From Bacillus sp. JCM 19058 (lineage in GTDB: Bacteria; Bacillota; Bacilli; Bacillales_H; Bacillaceae_D), in assembly GCA_001310555.1 (NCBI GenBank), contig BAXO01000028.1, positions 1 through 56,504 on the forward strand: DNA of 56,504 bases, given 5' to 3'. The notes below the pieces were generated by a model. The model was given only the letters and a program-made list of their open reading frames with translations. It ran no database searches and was not told the origin of the DNA. Shown here in pieces: positions 50,259 to 56,504 of this stretch. Every line of letters begins with the position of its first letter. The stretch's first letter is position 1. The translations under genes were made by a program, and so were the position numbers.

Positions 50259-50423
50259 GCGTTATCACATCCTTTTTATTAAAATTAGCCATAAAAAAAG
50301 CAACAGCGTTTGGACTGCTGTTACACAATTAGGTGGTTCATCCCTACCGCACTATCGTTTGGTTCACCATTTTTTTTGTAGAACATAAGAAGACCACTTA
50401 TCTTCCACAAAAAACGGTACAAT
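50259..50423. other. ardA-tcpD spacer with hairpins
   Basis: Hairpins AACAGC / GCTGTT (near 50301-50322) and GGTGGTTCA..GGTTCACC lie here. No gene is visible. Confidence 0.5.
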
Positions 50424-50645
50424 TTAAGCCCCAATAATCCGATTGAATAGGTTTAACAACACATCTTTCACACCACTTGCATTAAAGACTAATCCCACTG
50501 CCACTAGAGCAATAATCAGAAAGCCAATCAATTTGGAAAACTCTCGCTTAAACCCTAAATAAATCCCAATCACGACAATGGCCATCAACACTAAGGACTG
50601 CGCGTTTGTTAAAAACCAGTTGTAGAGGTTTTGCCCAAAATTCAT
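50424..50645 (-). CDS. TcpD-like small membrane protein (Tn916 Orf19)
   Basis: 73 residues, intact. Two hydrophobic segments: SLVLMAIVVIGIYLGFKREF and LIGFLIIALVAVGLVFN. It starts MNFGQNLYNWFLTNAQSL after AAAGGAGATAGG. Position just after the relaxase gene and size match Orf19/TcpD/ConD, a small channel subunit. Confidence 0.78.
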   Translation of the reverse strand: MNFGQNLYNWFLTNAQSLVLMAIVVIGIYLGFKREFSKLIGFLIIALVAVGLVFNASGVKDVLLNLFNRIIGA

Positions 50646-50663
50646 GTGCCTATCTCCTTTCTA

Positions 50664-51869
50664 TCATTCGTTATTTTGTGAGGTAGGGTAAATGATTTCC
50701 TCGGTCGCAAGTGCTTGTTGCATAAGTAATTTCTGATGACGCTTTGTTAATTTTGCCTGTTTCAGCATATCTTTAATGACACTGGTTTGATTGACTTCAT
50801 CTAACTTCATGGCAAGCTTCCAAGTAGGTGCGACTTGACGAGCCAGCCATCTTAACGTCTTATCAAAGGTATACGGTTCGGGCTTTGTCGTTAAAGTGAT
50901 TTTCCTGTCTGTTCCCAAATCTATAAACCGTTGCCATTCGGCATTGATTTTCCAATTGCTGCGGCGTTTCTTCTCATCCTTATCCACAAAGCGGATGTAG
51001 CGGTTAATAATGGAGAAGGCGGTTCGCCCAGCGTCCTCATATGTCATTAAATCGACAACCGCATGATAGGCACGATCATTTTTTAAGCGAATTTCAAAAC
51101 GATTTTTCACATCTGTATCTTCGAGTGATGTGCCATGTTTCACGTATTGTTCGTAATCTTTCTCGTAGGCACAAAAGTACACGTCACTTTTTAAAGAGCC
51201 AATATATAACGTATTGCCCATATCTCGTTTTTCTTCACCATGGATCAGTTCACCAGAACGATAGCTTTTAAAACTACGAAAAACAGAGATACATTCTTCA
51301 TTACGACATTTGTTCGTCAAAAACGGAATATCCAATACACTTGTCTTGTCATTTATTGCAAGGTCAATTCGTTTAAATACACCGCCAACACGAAACACGT
51401 CCATGAAAAAATCAAACCATGTTCGCTGTTGGGCTAGTAGGAAATTTTCAAATTGGCGACATCCGTTTCCTTTGAGTTCGAGTAAACAACCTTTGTCCTC
51501 ATCAGGTGAAACCATGACGACAATATCACCAAAAACGTATTGTTCCATATACGAGTAAAACGCATAATCCTCATGTAACATATATTCAATTTTCAGTTTC
51601 AGAATCTTTTCAATAACAGGCTGTGGATTGGTTGTTAAAAAGCGAATCCGCACATAGTCAAACAAAATTTCCAAAGGATTATTTGGATTAAATTGTTCTA
51701 AAATATGGAACATCGCATTTTGTAATGTTTGAGTCGGAGTTACTTTTCCTGTTTCGATTTCACTCATATATTGCCTTGAAATGCCAATATGAACAGCCAA
51801 TTTATTTTGCGACACACCATATTTCAATCGTTTTTCCTTTAATTGTTGATACCAAGGTACTTGATTCAT
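50664..51869 (-). CDS. mobT: MobT/NicK-type relaxase (Tn916 Orf20)
   Basis: 401 residues, intact. ATG 51869 is chosen because GGGAGGA lies about eight bases upstream. The N-terminal XRE-type helix-turn-helix (YGVSQNKLAVHIGISRQYMS) precedes a Rep_trans rolling-circle domain (VFKRIDLAINDKTSVLDIPF, LYIGSLKSDVYFCAYEKDYE, VKNRFEIRLKNDRAYHAV). It nicks oriT and starts rolling-circle transfer and replication of the circular element. The oriT lies directly upstream. Confidence 0.92.
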   Translation of the reverse strand: MNQVPWYQQLKEKRLKYGVSQNKLAVHIGISRQYMSEIETGKVTPTQTLQNAMFHILEQFNPNNPLEILFDYVRIRFLTTNPQPVIEKILKLKIEYMLHEDYAFYSYMEQYVFGDIVVMVSPDEDKGCLLELKGNGCRQFENFLLAQQRTWFDFFMDVFRVGGVFKRIDLAINDKTSVLDIPFLTNKCRNEECISVFRSFKSYRSGELIHGEEKRDMGNTLYIGSLKSDVYFCAYEKDYEQYVKHGTSLEDTDVKNRFEIRLKNDRAYHAVVDLMTYEDAGRTAFSIINRYIRFVDKDEKKRRSNWKINAEWQRFIDLGTDRKITLTTKPEPYTFDKTLRWLARQVAPTWKLAMKLDEVNQTSVIKDMLKQAKLTKRHQKLLMQQALATEEIIYPTSQNNE

Positions 51870-51891
51870 GTGTGCATTCCTCCCAACTAAA

Positions 51892-51927
51892 AAAGATGTC
51901 AACTAAAGTGTAAAAGTTGACATCTTT
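51892..51927. repeat. perfect inverted repeat upstream of the relaxase gene
   Basis: AAAGATGTCAACT / AGTTGACATCTTT, 13-bp perfect arms around a 10-base loop, between the relaxase start and oriT. Either a bidirectional terminator or a binding site of the relaxase/HTH protein. Confidence 0.6.
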
Positions 51928-51995
51928 GTAATGTGCTTCAGACCGTTGTGCCATCAGGCTTTGTTGGCTTTTGAAACAGTTTCCTGTTGCTTTTC

Positions 51996-52021
51996 TACCC
52001 CCCTGTTAGAAATGGGGGGTA
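51996..52021 (-). other. oriT: origin of transfer (oriT) of the ICE
   Basis: Arms TACCCCCC and GGGGGGTA flank a 10-base centre. On the minus strand the right half reads CTAACAGGGGGGT, the same as the core of the Tn916 and ICEBs1 oriT sites from memory. It lies between the relaxase and the coupling-protein genes, its place in those elements. The nick site is expected in the CTAAC/AGGG region. Confidence 0.85.
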
Positions 52022-52023
52022 AA

Positions 52024-52091
52024 GCGTGGCTGTCGCCACGCAGGCTTAGCCCAGCACAGCGGCTTTCGCTTCGCACGCCGCCGCGCTGGGC
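52024..52091. other. GC-rich hairpin array beside oriT (single-strand origin candidate)
   Basis: Perfect hairpin GCGTGGC / GCCACGC (52024-52041) is followed by GCCCAGC / GCTGGGC (52049-52091) with inner GCGGC / GCCGC. G+C is far above the surroundings. Tn916 and ICEBs1 carry a single-strand origin near oriT that primes second-strand synthesis; this array is a good candidate for it, or an extension of oriT. Confidence 0.5.
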
Positions 52092-52096
52092 AGCCT

Positions 52097-53436
52097 TTAG
52101 TTTGTAAGTTTTTCTATTTCTAATAAAAAGTCATGTCCTTTTGGGACAAGGGGAGTGTAAAATTCAGAGATCACACTATCCCCTTTGTCGACATATCCAC
52201 GGCCTTTAATCTGTTTTAAGAAAAACTGTTTTTGTACATCGCTTCCAAAAAGCATACCGTAGCCCAGTTCACTCATTCTGCCTAAACCAACCCTAAAATT
52301 AAAATTATCACGAATCCCATCCCCAAGATATTTGGCGTCTGGTCTTTGACAAGCGAGGATAAGGAAGAAGCCTGATTGTCTGCCTAACATAACAATCTGT
52401 TTCAGTTTACTCATCACTTTTGTGCTTTCTTTACCAATCATTTCCATAAAAGAAGTGTACTCATCAAATATTAAAAAACGGGCAGGCAAGCCTAAATAGG
52501 CATAGTTTTCTCCAGTCTTATAGTTCGGCATGGTTTTCATTTCTTCATTTCGTGTCATCATGTCCTCGTAAAATTGATCGATACATGCTATCATATCTTC
52601 TTTTTTTATAGTACACGTCAGGCATAACGGTCGCCAGATCCGCTAAATCAGCATTTTTGGGATCTAAGACATACAGTTTAGCATTTGTTTTGAGTAAGGC
52701 TTCAATGAGTGTGAGAATAAAATAGGATTTACCGCCACCTGTTCCACCAGATATAAGCATATGCGGAAGCTTATCGTATTCCCAATAGAATGATTCCATG
52801 AGTTTTAAACTGCCATTTTGTGCGATAACTTCATCAATGGAAATACGGTTTGCAATCATGTCATAGAAAAGAACATACTCCACAAATGAATCATGTAATT
52901 CTTTGGATACTAATTCACAGTACAGACCACTTTCTAATTTTTTTCTCCAAATTTAAGAGTGGTTCTTGGAACTTTCCAAGCGTAATTTCCACTTGAATAT
53001 GCAGTAATCCTTTATCAAATCGATAAAAGATTTTCGGAAAATGAGTGATTTTCTCCTTTGTTTTGTTAGAGGGGATGTCCTTAAAGAAGCTCTCTTGTGT
53101 GATTTGTTTGGTTTCGTACCAACCATTATCAAGAATCATTTTAGCAAGTTTTTGACGATGAATAATCTGTTTGATCCTATCATATCGAAAGCGATAATAG
53201 ATATAAGCACAACCAGCGGTTATAACTATACTGATTAACAATGTCACCAATCCATAGGTGCTGAAAAAATGAGCTTGAAACACATCAAGCTGCCATGTTG
53301 CAGACAATAAAAATGACAGATGAAAAGGTATGAAGAAGAGCAGCCATACTCCAAATAGACGGATGAATACAAATTGAAAGACGAGGGAAGTGTCTTTTTC
53401 TCGAATCCGTTTCCCTCGTCTTTTAAAAATCTGCAT
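52097..53436 (-). CDS. FtsK/TcpA-type coupling protein (Tn916 Orf21)
   Basis: About 450 residues over three frames. Two N-terminal membrane helices (FIRLFGVWLLFFIPFHLSFL, LVTLLISIVITAGCAYIYY) are followed by a cytoplasmic ATPase: Walker A LISGGTGGGKSYFILTLIEA, Walker B ARFLIFDEYTSFMEM and GRQSGFFLILACQRPDAKYL. The protein brings the nicked DNA to the channel. Indels in T-runs near 52937 and 52600 split it. The start codon overlaps the stop of the DUF961 gene by one base. Confidence 0.9.
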
Positions 53437-53816
53437 TATTTACCCTTATCAGGCGCAGCTTTTGGAGCATTGCCTGTTGATGTAACTGCCTTTCCTTTTA
53501 TTACTAAATCATCTGCCTTGATATACCAGTCAATATCTGCTCCACGAAAAGTAGCATTAGCAACTGTATCCGCAACAGGATTAATCATTTCTACTTCGGC
53601 ATTATAATCAAATTCTTTTAGCGGAATAGAGGCAGGGATGCTTACTTGAATCATTCTTCCTTGTTCCTTTGATTTTAAATCATAGGTACGCTCCTTGACT
53701 TCAGATGACACCGTTCCATCCTCATTTTGAAGAAAAACCTCACGTCGTAATGCCGAAAATTTTAACAATCCAAATGTCTTTTCTTTATCAATCACAATTC
53801 CTTGAGCTAATCTCAT
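53436..53816 (-). CDS. DUF961 / YdcP-like protein (Tn916 Orf22/23 group)
   Basis: 126 residues, intact. MRLAQGIVIDKEKTFGLLKF, REVFLQNEDGTVSSEVKERT, QVSIPASIPLKEFDYNAEVE and NPVADTVANATFRGADIDWY form the DUF961 pattern, commonly annotated as YdcP. These proteins aid transfer and may bind or organise element DNA. A tail rich in Ala, Lys and Pro follows. It is 12 bp downstream of a paralogue. Confidence 0.83.
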   Translation of the reverse strand: MRLAQGIVIDKEKTFGLLKFSALRREVFLQNEDGTVSSEVKERTYDLKSKEQGRMIQVSIPASIPLKEFDYNAEVEMINPVADTVANATFRGADIDWYIKADDLVIKGKAVTSTGNAPKAAPDKGK

Positions 53817-53828
53817 TTCAATTCCTCC

Positions 53829-54147
53829 TTATCCTTTCATCATGTCATCAGCATGTAAGATATAATTTGTAAACCCTCGATCTCCAATTTTAAAACCTTC
53901 TGCGGTAATCTTTGCATTGACTAATTTAACTTTGTCTTCATGTTCAAAGAATTTTTCTCCTGCTTCTTGAGGAAGAACCACCTCAATATCGTCCGCACGT
54001 TGAATATCAGAATACAGGTTATAGCTGCGGGATAACGTTGTCATTCTTCCATTAATCCGGCGTTGTTCAACTTTGCCTTCTCCTGCATACTCTAAATTTC
54101 CAAACGTTTTTTTCCATATTGGGTATCACATATTTTAATTCCATCAT
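53829..54147 (-). CDS. DUF961 protein, paralogue upstream (Tn916 Orf23 position)
   Basis: About 105 residues; an extra A in the run near 54110 breaks the frame. It begins MMELKYVIPNMEK and then reads GNLEYAGEGKVEQRRINGRM, TTLSRSYNLYSDIQRADDIE, with C-terminal FKIGDRGFTNYILHADDMMK. It pairs with the other DUF961 protein at the head of the transfer operon, as in Tn916 and ICEBs1. AGAGG precedes the start. Confidence 0.8.
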
Positions 54148-54260
54148 ATAGACCTCTTTTTCTTGTTTTTATTTTAAGTGCTATTTATATAGAAGAAACA
54201 CAATCAAAAGGGAAGGGGGGAGGGGAACGGGAGTAAAACATCTGCATGGTTCATCACTCC

Positions 54261-54472
54261 TTATGCGTCTTGAAAACGATAATCTACACGGCCATAAATG
54301 ACACACCAAAACACAACCATTGTTTCTCCTTTTTTTATCACGCACCAGTTTTCCGTTAAGAAAAAAAGGGGTAGTCTTCAATTTCAACCTCATTCCATGC
54401 AAAATGATCATCAATCCATTCCATTACCTTATCTTCGTATACTTCTTGTTCTTTCAAAGACATCATCTCCAT
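54261..54472 (-). CDS. small conserved ICE protein, function unknown
   Basis: About 70 residues with one extra T corrected near 54365: MEMMSLKEQEVYEDKVMEWI, DDHFAWNEVEIEDYPF, FLNGKLVRDKKGETMVVFWC, VIYGRVDYRFQDA. GGAAAGGA precedes ATG 54472. I recall similar small acidic proteins upstream of DUF961 genes in such elements, but the function is unknown. Confidence 0.55.
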
Positions 54473-54549
54473 TTTTCCTTTCCAGTTATTTAGTCCATAA
54501 AAAAAAGCAAGTCAGATGAGAAGAACCCAACAAGCTAAAATGTTAATTT

Positions 54550-55629
54550 CTATAAACCTTCTGCAATACCAGACATAATATATTCCGCACAAGGTACAGC
54601 AATTGAATTACCAAGTGCTTTATACCTGGCATAATCACTGATTGCCTTGTCTTGATCTCCATAAGCTGTCCACCCTTCAGGTAATCCCATCAGACGTTCA
54701 CATTCTAATGGTGTGAGCTGACGGATAAAGCCTTCTTTTTCTTTCCCTTCATACCAAAAAGAAAAATAATTTACGGTTCCTGCAAGTAAAGTTGGGAAAG
54801 GGTCTCCTGTCTTTCCGAAACTTCCAATGAATCCTGTTTCGTTTTTATCTTTTGCGGCACTTCGCATACGTCTTTCTTGAAAGGGACGGACGATGGGTAT
54901 GTTCCTCCTTGTTTCTTTAACAGGTATTCCACTGGTGTTGGGGGAGGACAGCCTGTCTTTTCCGCCAGACGTAGGAATCGATTGCAGATTGCGGGCTTTA
55001 AATAATATTTCTCTGGCACGGTTTCCTCTAAAATCTGCCACGAGGAAGATACGTCTTCTTCTTTGAGCGAGAGTGGGCCTTCCCCAATATCGGGCGTCCA
55101 ATAATCGCCAGCACATATCAATCTTGTTCCCTCGGACCATTCCTGCGTTTGCCCATGTTCCAGAAGCAGGCATTGGAATTTCGGTATTTGTGAAAGATTC
55201 CAGCACGGCTTTAAAATCCATCCGGTTATTTGATGAAAAAGCTCCCATGACGTTTTCCCAAACAGCGATAACTGGATATAATCCATTGGTTGCGCACCTC
55301 ATTTCTTCAATGATTCGTAGGGCTTGGTAAAATAAACTGGATTGTTTTCCTGCGAGGCCTTCACGTTTTCCGATATTGGATAAGTTCTGACAAGGGGAAC
55401 CGAACGTAATAACATGGACAGGAGGAATTTTCCCGCCATCTATTTTTGTAATGTCACCGAGATGAAACATATTAGGGAAATGCCGTTTGGTAATGGAGAT
55501 AGGTGCTTTTTCAACTTCACTTGCCCATGTTGGTGTAATTCCATAACTGGAAGCTGCGAGAGGGAAGACCCCTATACCATCAAAGAGACTTCCAATTTTT
55601 AAACTTGTATCATATTTTTCTTCAATCAT
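54550..55629 (-). CDS. orphan cytosine-C5 DNA methyltransferase
   Basis: 359 residues, intact. Motif I is LKIGSLFDGIGVFPLAASSY, motif IV TFGSPCQNLSNIGKREG (PCQ catalytic Cys), motif VI AVWENVMGAFSSNNRMDFKA and motif VIII QRRRRIFLVADF. The target domain lies between about residues 215 and 310. Motifs IX/X are ECERLMGLPEGWTAYGDQDK and YKALGNSIAVPCAEYIMSGI. It adds 5-methylcytosine to a short DNA target not deducible here. No restriction gene is adjacent, so it probably protects the element from host restriction, beside ArdA. It is the last gene before the right end of the ICE. Confidence 0.93.
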   Translation of the reverse strand: MIEEKYDTSLKIGSLFDGIGVFPLAASSYGITPTWASEVEKAPISITKRHFPNMFHLGDITKIDGGKIPPVHVITFGSPCQNLSNIGKREGLAGKQSSLFYQALRIIEEMRCATNGLYPVIAVWENVMGAFSSNNRMDFKAVLESFTNTEIPMPASGTWANAGMVRGNKIDMCWRLLDARYWGRPTLAQRRRRIFLVADFRGNRAREILFKARNLQSIPTSGGKDRLSSPNTSGIPVKETRRNIPIVRPFQERRMRSAAKDKNETGFIGSFGKTGDPFPTLLAGTVNYFSFWYEGKEKEGFIRQLTPLECERLMGLPEGWTAYGDQDKAISDYARYKALGNSIAVPCAEYIMSGIAEGL

Positions 55630-55755
55630 TTTCCCACCTCTAATTTTGCACGTAAAAAAAACGCCATTTATCGGTTAGATGACGCCTAAATTACATGAAG
55701 TATATTTTATGGAAGATAAGCAAAGAGCTCCTATATAATTAGTTTCCATTTTCCC

Positions 55756-55790
55756 ATAAAAAAGACGCTTCGATTGAAACGTCTTTTCAA
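55756..55790. terminator. hairpin terminator near the right ICE end
   Basis: AAAAGACG / CGTCTTTT arms around a 12-base spacer, with A/T-runs on both sides; it may work in both directions. Confidence 0.65.
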
Positions 55791-55830
55791 GAGATATCAA
55801 ATTTTTTATAGTAATAACTTTATAAAATGA

Positions 55831-55859
55831 TTTGCATTTATTGCATTGAAATTGCATTT
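55831..55859. repeat. TTGCATT direct repeats, right ICE end
   Basis: Three copies, TTTGCATTT (55831), ATTGCATTG (55840) and ATTGCATTT (55851), in the same orientation as the left-end repeats at 19246. Candidate arm-type integrase sites. Confidence 0.55.
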
Positions 55860-55953
55860 TTTTTAATTTTTTTTGTTAGATTATAGTTATTCATATTTCT
55901 TGAAAAGCCTTTAAAATCAATGTTTTTGTTCAATACCTTGAACCCTTAAAGTA

Positions 55954-55961
55954 GAGTGGGA
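55954..55961 (+). other. attR core of the ICE
   Basis: GAGTGGGA inside GTAGAGTGGGAATGA, readable as V-E-W-E-stop, a second guaA-like terminus. It matches the attL core at 19176. Host sequence should continue to the right. Confidence 0.65.
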
Positions 55962-55965
55962 ATGA

Positions 55966-56010
55966 AAAAGAGCTTTAAACCCTTTATTTATAAGGGTTTA
56001 AAGCTCTTTT
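55966..56010. terminator. perfect 19-bp terminator hairpin next to attR
   Basis: AAAAGAGCTTTAAACCCTT and AAGGGTTTAAAGCTCTTTT are perfectly complementary around TATTTAT, with A- and T-runs at the ends, so it can act in both directions. It sits just after the guaA-like stop, where the original guaA terminator would be expected before integration. Confidence 0.85.
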
Positions 56011-56052
56011 CTTATGATCTACAAACCCTATTAGAAAAACCACGGTTTATAT

Positions 56053-56504
56053 TCAGGCACTATTTTTTTCTGGAAATTTGCTTTCTTTATTATGACAAAA
56101 ACTGAAGATTTCCTCATCTCTATTTATTTTTATGGACTCAATGATTTTATCTATATCATCAAAGTTTTCTTCTCCATAAATAAATAGACCTGGCAAGGCC
56201 TCAATTTCTTCATTAAGAAACAAACTTAGAGATACCAATCCGTCAAAATAACCTAAGTCATAAAAAGCCATATCATAGTTTTTCTCCTCTAATCTTTTTT
56301 TTATACATATAATCATATGAACGAAGATATGGAGGTAAATAATCCGTGCGCAAAAATGAACCATATTTTTTTTATCTGCAAGGCATCTTTCTAACGCATG
56401 TATAAAGCCGTCTTGATAAGCGATAGATAGTAGTAACTCAGGGAATTCTGATAAGTTTTTTTTCTGAAATTATTTGTTTCAAACCAATCAACATGAAATT
56501 CTTC
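56053..56504 (-). CDS. hypothetical protein, 5' end outside the window
   Basis: Partial. The readable C-terminal part includes KKRLEEKNYDMAFYDLGYFD then GLVSLSLFLNEEIEALPGLF and DDIDKIIESIKINRDEEIF. Correcting an indel in the A-run near 56430-56460 extends it upstream (LLLSIAYQDGFIHALERCLA) to the end of the window. It is acidic and A/T rich, with no motif or membrane segment that I recognise. Lying outside attR, it should be host DNA or a second, neighbouring island. It converges with the perfect terminator at 55966-56010. Confidence 0.55.

Noticed and set aside
55675..55857. 60-codon minus-strand frame near the right ICE end
   Set aside because: It spans a terminator hairpin and the integrase arm repeats and lacks a ribosome-binding site.
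1..56504. Programmed frameshifting as an explanation for the many broken genes
   Set aside because: Shifts occur in both directions, at many sites per gene, and in genes such as guaA not known to use it; sequence error is simpler.
1..56504. CRISPR arrays, tRNA or rRNA genes
   Set aside because: No spaced direct-repeat array and no cloverleaf or rRNA-like sequence was seen on either strand; short tRNA-like folds could not be excluded without a covariance search.

Overview
The window reads as chromosomal DNA of a low-to-mid G+C, spore-forming Bacillaceae bacterium (a Bacillus relative, species not determinable here) carrying an integrated mobile element. Host markers are a YjcZ-type spore protein, the heterodimeric multidrug ABC pair bmrC/bmrD, a four-gene manganese ABC operon (mntABCD), a moxR / DUF58 / transglutaminase operon and guaA. 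More than thirty genes, including the housekeeping gene guaA, are interrupted by single-base gains or losses, mostly in runs of A or T. I treat these as sequence or assembly errors and give whole-gene coordinates across them. Genes with real internal deletions or missing ends are called pseudogenes.

Layout. Bases 1-19187 are host backbone: holin-like and small surface/spore proteins, a sugar-phosphate isomerase, a possible leader-peptide attenuator followed by bmrCD, a glutamine-repeat protein, a LacI regulator, mntABCD, moxR-DUF58-yebA, and guaA. The 3' end of guaA is the left junction of an integrative conjugative element (ICE) of about 36.8 kb. The shared core GAGTGGGA lies at 19176-19183 and again at 55954-55961, where it again sits in a frame reading V-E-W-E-stop. 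Clusters of ATTGCATT repeats lie just inside both ends.

The ICE has a Tn916/ICEBs1-type backbone. On the left are a tyrosine integrase, a DUF3173 excisionase-like gene, a large predicted RNA structure (20908-21162), and orf8 and orf7 homologues. On the right, leftward-transcribed, are homologues of orf13 to orf23 (TcpC, lysozyme/NlpC, a VirB6-like membrane protein, VirB4, TcpE, ArdA, TcpD, MobT relaxase, oriT, TcpA coupling protein, two DUF961 proteins), then an orphan cytosine-C5 DNA methyltransferase.

Where Tn916 carries tet(M), this element carries about 20 kb of cargo (22.2-42.7 kb): several regulator-plus-enzyme or regulator-plus-pump cassettes (aldo/keto reductase with MarR; flavin oxidoreductase and SDR with TetR; MFS pump, epimerase, beta-lactamase-fold esterase, alpha/beta hydrolase and P450 with a second TetR; MFS, methyltransferase, MATE pump and DsbA-like protein with two Rrf2 regulators). 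Between them are gene remnants (TnsA, GNAT, ABC-2 permease, alanine symporter, FAD oxidoreductase, methyltransferase, group II intron). Repeated operator-like motifs tie regulators to neighbouring promoters. My inference is a detoxification and efflux island assembled in the accessory slot of a conjugative element. The window ends in a partial gene to the right of the ICE.
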